The notes under the pieces are model-generated. The model did not search any database and was not told the origin of the DNA. It worked only from the letters and a program-made list of their open reading frames with translations. DNA of 64,000 bases from Neiella marina (GTDB taxonomy: Bacteria > Pseudomonadota > Gammaproteobacteria > Enterobacterales > Neiellaceae). Both the position numbers and the translations under genes were made by a program. Shown here piece by piece: positions 27,949 to 36,097 of the stretch (position 1 is the first letter of the stretch; every line of letters starts with the position of its first letter). The stretch spans positions 1 through 64,000 of the forward strand of contig NZ_NGNS01000020.1 of assembly GCF_002165625.1 (NCBI RefSeq), given 5' to 3'.

Positions 27949-29696
27949 AACTCTGCTCCGATATTAATATGTAACCGCCACTGAGGGTTGGTTTTGCTAA
28001 TGCTTCTGGCGACATCTAACTTCACTGGTCCCACAATCGACATCCAATGGATGCCGCCACCAACGGAGTAAGCCCAATCAACCGTGTCTTCTAAATCGTC
28101 AAAGGCATTACCGCCATCAGTAAATGCCGCAACTCGCCAGTTGTCATTCAAATAGTACTGGTACTCCAAGCTAGCAGTTGCCAAATAACGGCCACCAACG
28201 GTGAGCTTCTTTTGGTTCCCTTCTTCATCGGTGTAATCGATCTTGGGGCCCAAGGATTGATAGCCAAAGCCGCGAATACTCTCATCACCACCGGCGTAAA
28301 AGCGCAGCGATGGTGGCACATCGCTAAGGTCTTTATCTTCAAAATAGCTAGCGCCGAGGGTCGTGCGAGCAACCACCCGGTGGTTTTCAGCAAATCGATC
28401 TAGCCATTTTAGCTGTGCAACAAAGCGGGCAATATTGGCATCTGAACGCATTTTGTCAGAGGCAACTTCAAGTAAGTAGTATTGCCGCAAACCAGCTTCT
28501 GGATCGACTGGATTACCTTGGCGCCTGGTTTTCGCCCATGTTACCCCTGGCATAATGAATTGGCTTTTTTGGCTGTCTTCAAGAATATCCCAGCGCTCAT
28601 CCAAGTGGCGCACGTAGTATTGACGAATCCAACCATCATGGATGGTTTTACGACCGATTCGAGCATGCCGAAGCTCACTCTCAATGTCGGCATATTCGTT
28701 ACTCTCAAGACCTAAACCAAGTTGCAGAATATCGGTGTTCGGGTTGCTTAGCGGGATGTCATAAAGAAAGCGGACATATGGATTGACGTCAGAGTACTCA
28801 ATTTTTGTTTCTTGCGAGTGGCCTAAGGTATTGACCTGAGGCGTCCGCCAAGTAATCGATGCCCGTTGTTTGGTATCTGTGGCGTAGCCCACACCAACGT
28901 TAAAGCTATGATTGCGCGCTGGTGTTAAATCGACTCTCACTGGTACCTGGCCGTCCTGACGCTGATCGATCAATGGCAGGACTTTGACGGCACTAAAGTA
29001 GCCGCTTTGCACCAGAGCACGGCTTAACCCTGTGACTTGATTAATATTGTATGGATCGCCCGACTCGAAATTGAGCATCGATTGCAGCAACTCAGGTTCA
29101 AGATCTGAGCCTTCAAATTGAATATCACCAAACTGATATCGACGGCCGCTCTCGAAATGCAAAACGGCATTGGCGAGGTGTCGTTTGCGGTCTATCTCTA
29201 ATCGTGCGGTGACCATAGTGGCGTCAAAAAAGCCAAGTTGTAGGGCTTGCCCCATCAATTGGCTTTTGGTGCTGTCATAGTGGCTATGAATCACCCGCTG
29301 GCCTTGAATTAACCCCTCGAGTAAAGCAATACCCTGAAACTCTTCGAGTTGCATGGCGTCGCCAACAATCTGAATATCGACTTGCTGCCACTTGGTCGCA
29401 GGCCCCGGCTCGACTGCAATCGACAGTTTCCAAGGATCATTTTGTTTGTCCAGCGCTAACTCGATATTGGGAGAGTAAAAGCCAAGTGCAGCAAGTGCCG
29501 TTTCGGTGGCTGACTCGGAGTTAAAGACAAAGCTTGCTCGATGTTGTTCAGTATCAGGGAGTTGGCCTAAGTGAGCCTTAATGTTGTCACGCTGCTCTTT
29601 GGTTGGCGCTTCAATAGATAGGGACAAGTTGGCCGCCTGAATAGGCATAGAGACCAACAAACTCGCCAACACAAAAAGTAAACGTCGAAACTGCAC
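27945..29696 (-). CDS. translocation and assembly module outer-membrane subunit TamA
   Basis: An Omp85-family outer-membrane beta-barrel with three N-terminal POTRA domains (about residues 20-255) and a 16-strand barrel (about 260-583). It carries the lid-lock motif region YAGGDESIRGFGYQSLGPK and ends in a C-terminal barrel strand. The signal peptide MQFRRLLFVLASLLVSMPIQA fits a GTG start at 29696 with GGA 6 bases upstream. A GTG at 29723 would extend it by 9 residues, but a TATAAT at 29726-29731 (minus strand) suggests transcription begins after that codon. It is operonic with tamB. Confidence 0.93.
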   Translation of the reverse strand: MQFRRLLFVLASLLVSMPIQAANLSLSIEAPTKEQRDNIKAHLGQLPDTEQHRASFVFNSESATETALAALGFYSPNIELALDKQNDPWKLSIAVEPGPATKWQQVDIQIVGDAMQLEEFQGIALLEGLIQGQRVIHSHYDSTKSQLMGQALQLGFFDATMVTARLEIDRKRHLANAVLHFESGRRYQFGDIQFEGSDLEPELLQSMLNFESGDPYNINQVTGLSRALVQSGYFSAVKVLPLIDQRQDGQVPVRVDLTPARNHSFNVGVGYATDTKQRASITWRTPQVNTLGHSQETKIEYSDVNPYVRFLYDIPLSNPNTDILQLGLGLESNEYADIESELRHARIGRKTIHDGWIRQYYVRHLDERWDILEDSQKSQFIMPGVTWAKTRRQGNPVDPEAGLRQYYLLEVASDKMRSDANIARFVAQLKWLDRFAENHRVVARTTLGASYFEDKDLSDVPPSLRFYAGGDESIRGFGYQSLGPKIDYTDEEGNQKKLTVGGRYLATASLEYQYYLNDNWRVAAFTDGGNAFDDLEDTVDWAYSVGGGIHWMSIVGPVKLDVARSISKTNPQWRLHINIGAEL

Positions 29697-29725
29697 GATG
29701 ATTCCGAATGCACTAGATTGCACCC

Positions 29726-29731
29726 ATTATA
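29726..29731 (-). promoter_or_regulatory. candidate -10 element for tamAB
   Basis: The minus strand reads TATAAT, followed by GGGTGCAATC. The -35 is weak. If used, the start point falls near 29718, which excludes the upstream GTG at 29723 as start codon. Confidence 0.45.
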
Positions 29732-29907
29732 GGGGGTGTTGATCGCTTGCATAGGGTCTAAAGTGAATATTTGATGGCGATTCAGGCAATGTGCCTAGTT
29801 ATGGCGCCCAAGTTATTCGTTACGCTGTTTGATGCAAGGCAACGATAAAAGTCAAACGGCCATTAATATATTCGACTTTAAACTCGGTCTTGATAAAGGC
29901 AACCAAC

Positions 29908-30453
29908 ATGCTGTTCATTTCAGATATCCATGGTTCGATTACCGCGCTCAATAAAGCACTTGCATACAAGATAAAGCTCGGTGCGAAACATTTGGTGTTG
30001 CTGGGTGATGTGCTCAACCACGGCCCGAGAAATCCAATTCCTGAGGGCTACGATCCTGCTGCTGTGGCTGCAAGGCTTAATCAATACGCCGATTGCATTG
30101 TTGCCGTCCGCGGTAATTGCGACAGCGAAGTCGATCAGATGTTGTGTGACTTTCCACTATTGGCTGAATACAACTGGTTGATTGTGGCAGGTAAGCGCTT
30201 GTGCTTAAGCCATGGTCATCAGCTCAATCCACAGCAGTTGCCGCCATTGGCCAAAGGCGAAGGCTTTGTTTTCGGTCACACTCATTTACCGGTTGCTGAA
30301 TATCAAGATGATGTTCTTCTCTTTAATCCGGGTTCAATCACTATCCCCAAAGGTGGACATCCTGCGAGCTTAGGTCATTATGATGGTCAGTGTTTTCGAG
30401 TACTCAAGTTGGACTCAGGCGAACCACTCATGTCGTGCCAATGGCCTACCTAG
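29908..30453 (+). CDS. YfcE-type metallophosphodiesterase
   Basis: A 181-residue calcineurin-like phosphoesterase of the MJ0936/YfcE family, which hydrolyses phosphodiesters with two divalent metals, often Mn2+. Metal motifs are SDIHG (residues 5-9), GDVLNHG, GNCDSE and GHTH, in the expected order, with a GSIT loop near the end. The cellular substrate is unknown. I start at ATG 29908, with AAAGG 8 bases upstream; the frame is open to a TTG at 29890. Confidence 0.9.
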   Translation: MLFISDIHGSITALNKALAYKIKLGAKHLVLLGDVLNHGPRNPIPEGYDPAAVAARLNQYADCIVAVRGNCDSEVDQMLCDFPLLAEYNWLIVAGKRLCLSHGHQLNPQQLPPLAKGEGFVFGHTHLPVAEYQDDVLLFNPGSITIPKGGHPASLGHYDGQCFRVLKLDSGEPLMSCQWPT

Positions 30454-30480
30454 CACTGTGCAATAAGTGACCAGACATTG

Positions 30481-30513
30481 GTTCAGTTTCGGTTAAGTTA
30501 AATGCCATAAGAT
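30481..30513 (+). promoter_or_regulatory. PhoP-box-like site and -10, site 1 (candidate sRNA promoter)
   Basis: GTTCAG-TTTCG-GTTAAG (30481-30497), then 10 bases, then TAAGAT (30508-30513). The architecture is identical to sites 2 and 3. The start point is predicted near 30520. Confidence 0.6.
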
Positions 30514-30519
30514 GTAATC

Positions 30520-30640
30520 ACTGTTTTCACAGGGCCATCAAATTTGCAGGTTTGATTCGCTTAGAAACGCAGTAATCCCTCCCCTTCGAATAGTAGAATT
30601 GGACTTATTTTTAGTCAGCCCGGCAATAGCCGGGCTTTTT
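30520..30640 (+). ncRNA. candidate PhoP-controlled small RNA
   Basis: A stretch of about 120 bases with its own promoter-like signal (site 1) and a strong terminator. No convincing reading frame is seen. The 5' part folds as ATCAAA (30537-30542) with TTTGAT (30551-30556). A C-rich segment ATCCCTCCCC (30575-30584) is predicted single-stranded and is complementary to purine-rich ribosome sites. The 3' end is the AGCCCGGC/GCCGGGCT hairpin with a U-tail. This layout is typical of Hfq-dependent trans-acting RNAs. Not confirmed; it could also be the untranslated tail of yfcE. Confidence 0.5.
30617..30640 (+). terminator. strong intrinsic terminator
   Basis: AGCCCGGC (30617-30624), AATA loop, GCCGGGCT (30629-30636), then TTTTT and a second T-rich tract to 30658. 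Confidence 0.92.
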
Positions 30641-30691
30641 GTTTTTGTCTTTTTTTTTCAATTTGTTAATTGTTTGTTTGAGCAATTTCTT

Positions 30692-30724
30692 ATTCAGTTT
30701 CGGTTCAGCCTTGATTGATAGCTT
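30692..30724 (+). promoter_or_regulatory. PhoP-box-like site and -10, site 2 (barrel gene promoter)
   Basis: ATTCAG-TTTCG-GTTCAG (30692-30708), then 10 bases, then TAGCTT (30719-30724). The predicted start near 30731 gives a leader of about 31 bases before the outer-membrane gene. Confidence 0.65.
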
Positions 30725-30761
30725 AGCGGCGCGTTAACAAAACTCCTCGAAAGGAAATACT

Positions 30762-31355
30762 ATGAACAAGAAAACTCTATTGGCTTTAGTTCCAGCTTCA
30801 TTTCTGACTGCTCCTGTCATTGCCAATGAATCAACCAACGACTGGTTTGTCGGTGGCGCTATTAATAAGCAAATGTCAAAAAGTGAGCAAACACCTGGAG
30901 CGGTACCTGCCGATACATCATCGTTTGATCAAAAGGATCGAGATTGGGGTTATGAAGTAAAAGCCGGTCGTTATTTTGGTGACAATGACCAACATCGAAT
31001 GACGATGACTTACACCGAAGCTGATGGCGGTAGTCAAACAGGTGACTACAAACAGAAGAACATCCTCGCTTCTTACGATTACATGTACAGCCTTACCGAT
31101 GACAATAAGTGGCGAGCCTTCGGCGGTGTCTCCGCTGGTATGGCCAATACTCGTTACACCGGAGCAGGCAGCTCAAATGACTTTGTTTACGGTGCTCAAG
31201 CAGGTTTGAATTACCGCATTAACCAAAGTTGGGAGACTGAAATTGGCTACCGTTACTTGAGACAAGACTATTCCGGTACTAACGCCAATACCGGCGAAAA
31301 CTTTGAGTTAGACCGTACCGAGCAGGTCTTTATGGGCGTTAATTATCGCTTCTAA
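30762..31355 (+). CDS. 8-stranded outer-membrane beta-barrel protein (OprH/OmpW-size)
   Basis: A 197-residue outer-membrane protein: signal peptide MNKKTLLALVPASFLTAPVIA, then alternating beta-strands and polar loops ending in the C-terminal phenylalanine of VNYRF, the Bam recognition signature. The size and eight-strand pattern fit the OMP_b-brl (PF13505) group. AAGGAA lies 6 bases before the ATG. It is preceded by a PhoP-box-like promoter and followed, 421 bases on, by a phoPQ-like operon. Pseudomonas aeruginosa has the similar-sized barrel gene oprH directly before phoPQ, induced in low Mg2+. Orthology to OprH is not claimed; the analogy is positional and structural. Confidence 0.8.
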   Translation: MNKKTLLALVPASFLTAPVIANESTNDWFVGGAINKQMSKSEQTPGAVPADTSSFDQKDRDWGYEVKAGRYFGDNDQHRMTMTYTEADGGSQTGDYKQKNILASYDYMYSLTDDNKWRAFGGVSAGMANTRYTGAGSSNDFVYGAQAGLNYRINQSWETEIGYRYLRQDYSGTNANTGENFELDRTEQVFMGVNYRF

Positions 31356-31776
31356 GCTCGATGAGCTGATTTTTTCCATTTTTATGTCTGAGCTAGGTCG
31401 ATAGATGCCAATCATATCGGCTTAGCCGCCTCGCATGGATGCGAGCAAGCCCTCATTTCTCAATTCGTTCTCATGAAATCACTAGTGCTGTAGGTCATCG
31501 TTCCGGCACTATTGGTTGCCAGTAATATCATCTTATTCTTTTATCTAAGTCACCGAATTGCTGTAAAAAAGTTCAGTTTCTGTTCAGTCTGAATCACTAA
31601 TATGGATCGGGCTACATTAGCCAACAGCTCATTGCAATTAGTGATTGCCGAGCCTCGAATAACAGGCCCAAGACGTCAGCTGCCGGAGGTTGCCTTTTAA
31701 GCTAACCTTGTCAATGATGCCATCGTGCTCATTGAACTGCTTCAGTCGCCGCTGTATTAATAAAGGTTTATAGAAC
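31356..31776 (+). other. intergenic region and long leader of the phoPQ-like operon
   Basis: 421 bases without a gene. It holds a weak hairpin after the barrel gene (AGCTC/GAGCT near 31355-31367, with a T-run), a perfect dyad CTCGCAT/ATGCGAG (31430-31445) and the third PhoP-like box. From the predicted start near 31610 the leader would be about 165 bases long, unusually long for a response-regulator gene. Confidence 0.5.
31571..31603 (+). promoter_or_regulatory. PhoP-box-like site and -10, site 3 (autoregulatory)
   Basis: GTTCAG-TTTCT-GTTCAG (31571-31587), then 10 bases, then TAATAT (31598-31603). It lies upstream of the response-regulator gene, which suggests positive autoregulation. Confidence 0.65.
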
Positions 31777-32445
31777 ATGCTTATACTGGTAGTAGAAGAC
31801 GACCCGATTTTAAATCACCACCTTACTGTTCAGCTGCAAGATGCTGGCAATCAAGTGTATGCAGTCACGACGGTTAAGGATGCACTGTTCTTCGCTGAGC
31901 AGTATCCGATCGAATTAGCGATTGTTGACTTGGGTTTACCCGATGGTGATGGTATCCAGTTGATCAAGAAGTTTCGCGCTCAAGAACGACCGTTCCCTGT
32001 ACTTATTCTAACCGCCCGAGCTAACTGGCAAGACAAAGTTGATGGCTTAAACGCTGGTGCTGATGACTACTTGGTCAAGCCATTTGAAGTACAAGAGTTA
32101 CTCGCCCGACTCAATGCCTTGGTTCGTCGAAGTGCCGGATATGTAAAAGCAGAAGTAAATTGTGCTGGCTTTACGTTAAACTTGTTAACCAAAGAAGTGT
32201 CGGTCAACGGTAATGTGCTAGAGCTGACTGCATTCGAGTATCAAATTTTGGAGTATTTTGTTCGTCACCCAGAGCAAGTGGTATCTAAGCAGCGCTTGAT
32301 TGATACCCTATATCGCGATGGTGATGGCGATTCGAATACCATTGAAGTGTTGATTAGCCGATTGCGGAAAAAGTTAGCCAATGTTTTACCTGAGGTCCCT
32401 ATCAGTACCATACGTGGTCAAGGATATCGGTTAATAAATACATGA
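31777..32445 (+). CDS. PhoP-like OmpR-family response regulator
   Basis: A 222-residue DNA-binding response regulator. The receiver domain (1-115) has the acidic pocket Glu7-Asp8-Asp9, phosphoacceptor Asp51 (IVDLGLPDGDG), Thr79 (ILTARAN) and Lys101 (VKPFE). The winged-helix output domain (128-222) has a SNTIEVLISRLRKKL recognition helix and the usual RGQGYRL end. OmpR-family proteins of this type bind hexamer direct repeats with 11 bp periodicity, as in the boxes found upstream. It overlaps the kinase gene by 4 bases. By its partner and gene context I assign it to the PhoP/QseB branch. Confidence 0.9.
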   Translation: MLILVVEDDPILNHHLTVQLQDAGNQVYAVTTVKDALFFAEQYPIELAIVDLGLPDGDGIQLIKKFRAQERPFPVLILTARANWQDKVDGLNAGADDYLVKPFEVQELLARLNALVRRSAGYVKAEVNCAGFTLNLLTKEVSVNGNVLELTAFEYQILEYFVRHPEQVVSKQRLIDTLYRDGDGDSNTIEVLISRLRKKLANVLPEVPISTIRGQGYRLINT

Positions 32446-33791
32446 AAACAAATGGATCTTTGTGGCTTCGGAACTTTTTAGTTTCGATGCTCATTATCAC
32501 TGCGGTGACATTGGCCTTGGCTAATGTGTATTACAACGATAAGCAACAGAGCTTAGAGTTGGAATACGGCAGTGATTTGCTCGAACGTTTGCCTATGGTG
32601 ATTGAAACCATGGTGACGCAGGGCGTTTCTTTTGAAAACACAGTGTCAGAAACCATGCCGCTGCAAGGTTACATGGGCGCACTGTGTGATGATTATGGCG
32701 AAGTGATCTGGAAATCGGTGCAAGCAAAAGCATTCGAATTGAAAGAGCTTTGCCAACAAGTGCAGGGCAAAGGTAGCAGCGCCCTGACGATCCCGGTGCG
32801 GGTTGATGACAACAAATTGTTCTTCGCGCATGTTTTATCCGGCACCTTCAATGGCATTCGCGGTGATTTTGTTGCCCTTCGTGACGGTCAGGCCTACGAG
32901 CAATGGCGTGCTGAATCGGTTGAGAAAGCCCTCATTACGGTAATTTTGTTTTTGGTTACTGCTGGTGTTGCCCTGTATATGACGTTCCGCTGGGCGATGC
33001 GGCCACTGAAAACCCTAGAAACCGAGTTGCAGCATGTGTCAGAGCAAAAACAAGTCGCTCTGAATGAACCATACCCTTACGAGTTAAAACCAGTGGTGAC
33101 TGCGCTCAATAGTGTTATGGGCGAGAATATTCATCGCTCTCAACGCTATCGTCATAGTTTGAATGACCTCGCGCATAGCCTAAAAACACGTTTGGCTGCA
33201 ATGAATGTGGTGTGTCAAGAAAACTCCATTGCGCCGCACGTGCAAGCCGAATTACTCAGCAATTTGAGCCAAATGAACGCCATGGTTCAATACCAACTGA
33301 AACGTGGTTTGACCGGCCAACAAGCATTGAACAAACAATCGACGCCACTGCTTGAAATTGTCGATAACCTGCATCAGCTACTCGACAAAATATACGCCGA
33401 TAAGAAAATCGAACTCGACAAGCGCATCTCCAAAGACGACGAAATCCCCATGGGGCGTGACGATCTGATGGAAGTAATGGGTAACTTACTGGAAAACGGT
33501 TTCCGCTATGCCATTTCAAAACTCCGCATCAGCCAACTGCCGCTGGCCAATGGCGGAGTGCAACTGCGTATTGAAGATGATGGCCCAGGTGTTACCGAAT
33601 CGCGTCGCGAGCAAGTGTTCCAGCGCGGCGTCCGGCTGGATGAAAAACCGACCGGTCAAGGCATTGGCTTGGCGGTCTGTGCCGATATTGTTGAGAGCTA
33701 CCGTGGCGAAATTCGAATCGAAGACTCTGATCTTGAAGGCGCCTGCTTCGTCATTGAATTGCCGCCAGTAGAAGACTGGTGGGACCAATAA
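32442..33791 (+). CDS. PhoQ-like sensor histidine kinase
   Basis: A 449-residue inner-membrane kinase: TM1 (about 9-29), periplasmic sensor (about 30-162), TM2 (163-182), HAMP, DHp helix with phospho-accepting His245 in NDLAHSLKTRLAAMN, and an ATPase domain with N-box NLLENGFRYA (348-357), G1 DDGPG (379-383) and G2 GQGIGL (405-410). The H-box pattern DLxHSLKT is that of PhoQ. The proline normally at H+5 is replaced by Arg250, which is unusual. Signal may be divalent cations or antimicrobial peptides, by analogy. Translationally coupled to the regulator by an ATGA overlap. Confidence 0.88.
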   Translation: MKTNGSLWLRNFLVSMLIITAVTLALANVYYNDKQQSLELEYGSDLLERLPMVIETMVTQGVSFENTVSETMPLQGYMGALCDDYGEVIWKSVQAKAFELKELCQQVQGKGSSALTIPVRVDDNKLFFAHVLSGTFNGIRGDFVALRDGQAYEQWRAESVEKALITVILFLVTAGVALYMTFRWAMRPLKTLETELQHVSEQKQVALNEPYPYELKPVVTALNSVMGENIHRSQRYRHSLNDLAHSLKTRLAAMNVVCQENSIAPHVQAELLSNLSQMNAMVQYQLKRGLTGQQALNKQSTPLLEIVDNLHQLLDKIYADKKIELDKRISKDDEIPMGRDDLMEVMGNLLENGFRYAISKLRISQLPLANGGVQLRIEDDGPGVTESRREQVFQRGVRLDEKPTGQGIGLAVCADIVESYRGEIRIEDSDLEGACFVIELPPVEDWWDQ

Positions 33792-34718
<927 letters not shown>

Positions 34719-34747
34719 CCATTATTAGTTAACTTTATTTTAAATTT

Positions 34748-34769
34748 CGGCCCTAATGGGCCGTTTTTT
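34748..34769 (+). terminator. intrinsic terminator after dapB
   Basis: CGGCCC (34748-34753), TAAT loop, GGGCCG (34758-34763), then six T. Confidence 0.92.
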
Positions 34770-34809
34770 ATTTGAAAGCTTCGTTTATTGAAGTTTTTTA
34801 AAATTGCCG

Positions 34810-34840
34810 TGGACGGCAAACAGTTTTTGCTCTAGAATGC
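34810..34840 (+). promoter_or_regulatory. candidate carAB promoter
   Basis: TGGACG, a 17 bp spacer and TAGAAT followed by GCG stand before the carA leader. The -35 matches four of six consensus positions. The GC discriminator suggests growth-rate or stringent control. Confidence 0.5.
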
Positions 34841-34872
34841 GTTCAATTTGCCAGCACAAAGGCAAAGAGGGA

Positions 34873-34918
34873 TAGATAGAAGTGTCAAAAGGCGTTCTGC
34901 CTCTTCTATCTACGACAC
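34873..34918 (+). promoter_or_regulatory. strong nested hairpin in the carA leader
   Basis: TAGATAGAAG (34873-34882) pairs perfectly with CTTCTATCTA (34903-34912). Inside, AGGC and GCCT pair around GTTCT. GTGTC (34882-34886) can instead pair with GACAC (34914-34918), so two mutually exclusive folds exist just before the carA ribosome site. Confidence 0.55.
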
Positions 34919-34948
34919 GAACAGCTGACCACAAGTGTGGAGGTTATC

Positions 34949-36076
34949 TTGGCTAAAGCTGCCCTCTTGGTACTCGAAGACGGTACTATTTTCCGCGGCA
35001 CATCTATTGGTGCAGACGGCATGGCAACCGGTGAAGTTGTCTTTAATACTTCAATGACCGGTTATCAGGAAATTTTGACTGATCCATCATACGCTCGCCA
35101 AATCGTCACCTTAACTTATCCTCACATCGGTAACACAGGTACCAACTCGGAAGATGAAGAATCATCTGAAGTTTGGGCCAAAGGCTTGGTGATCCGAGAT
35201 TTGCCAATCATCGCCAGCAATTTCCGAAGTGAACAAACCCTGAGTGAATACCTAACGGCCCGTAATGTTGTGGGTATTTGTGACATCGATACACGTAAGT
35301 TAACCCGTATTCTGCGTGAGAAAGGTGCTCAAGCTGGTTGTATTGTGGCAGCGGATAGCTTCGATGAAGCAGCAGCGTTAGCTGAGGCCAAAGGTTTCCC
35401 AGGCCTAAAAGGCATGGATTTGGCGAAAGAAGTGACCACCGACAAAACGTATTCGTGGACTGATAGCACTTGGCAATTAGGTGAAGGTCACGGCAAGCTA
35501 GAAAATGAAGCTTTTCACGTCGTAGCCTACGATTTCGGTGCTAAAAGCAATATTTTACGCATGTTGGTAGAGCGCGGTTGTCGACTCACCGTTGTTCCTG
35601 CGCAAACCTCAGCCGAAGAAGTATTAGCTCTGAATCCAGACGGCATCTTCTTATCGAATGGTCCGGGTGACCCTGAGCCATGTGATTATGCCATTGCAGC
35701 CATTAAGACCTTCCTAGAAACCGACATTCCTGTATTTGGTATCTGTTTAGGCCATCAATTGTTGGCGCTGGCAAGCGGTGCGAAGACGGTGAAGATGAAG
35801 TTCGGTCACCATGGTGCCAACCACCCAGTGAAAGATCTTGAGCGCAATGTGGTCATGATCACCTCGCAAAACCATGGTTTTGCAGTGGACGAAGAAACGT
35901 TGCCAAGCAACCTTAAAGCCACTCACGTGTCTTTGTTTGACGGTTCATTGCAAGGTATTCATCGCACCGATAAGCCTGCATTCAGCTTTCAGGGCCACCC
36001 TGAAGCGAGTCCAGGACCGCACGATGCGGCGCCATTATTTGACCACTTTATTGAACTCATGCAGGCCCGCGCCTAA
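34949..36076 (+). CDS. carA: carbamoyl-phosphate synthase small subunit (glutamine amidotransferase)
   Basis: Hydrolyses glutamine and passes ammonia to CarB for carbamoyl phosphate, feeding arginine and pyrimidine synthesis. The 375-residue product has an N-terminal CPSase small-subunit domain ([17 protein letters not shown]) and a class I GATase with the nucleophile Cys in GICLGHQLL and the His/Glu pair in [11 protein letters not shown] prefer the TTG at 34949 because GGAGG ends 5 bases before it and [13 protein letters not shown] matches the family start; a GTG at 34937 lies over the ribosome site. carB follows after 21 bases. Confidence 0.95.
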   Translation: MAKAALLVLEDGTIFRGTSIGADGMATGEVVFNTSMTGYQEILTDPSYARQIVTLTYPHIGNTGTNSEDEESSEVWAKGLVIRDLPIIASNFRSEQTLSEYLTARNVVGICDIDTRKLTRILREKGAQAGCIVAADSFDEAAALAEAKGFPGLKGMDLAKEVTTDKTYSWTDSTWQLGEGHGKLENEAFHVVAYDFGAKSNILRMLVERGCRLTVVPAQTSAEEVLALNPDGIFLSNGPGDPEPCDYAIAAIKTFLETDIPVFGICLGHQLLALASGAKTVKMKFGHHGANHPVKDLERNVVMITSQNHGFAVDEETLPSNLKATHVSLFDGSLQGIHRTDKPAFSFQGHPEASPGPHDAAPLFDHFIELMQARA

Positions 36077-36097
36077 AACCGAGCGAGACGACGAGAC

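Noticed and set aside
31602-31703. Possible 32-codon leader ORF before the phoP-like gene
   Set aside because: Its ATG lies inside the predicted -10 element, so it would not be in the transcript from site 3, and it has no ribosome site.
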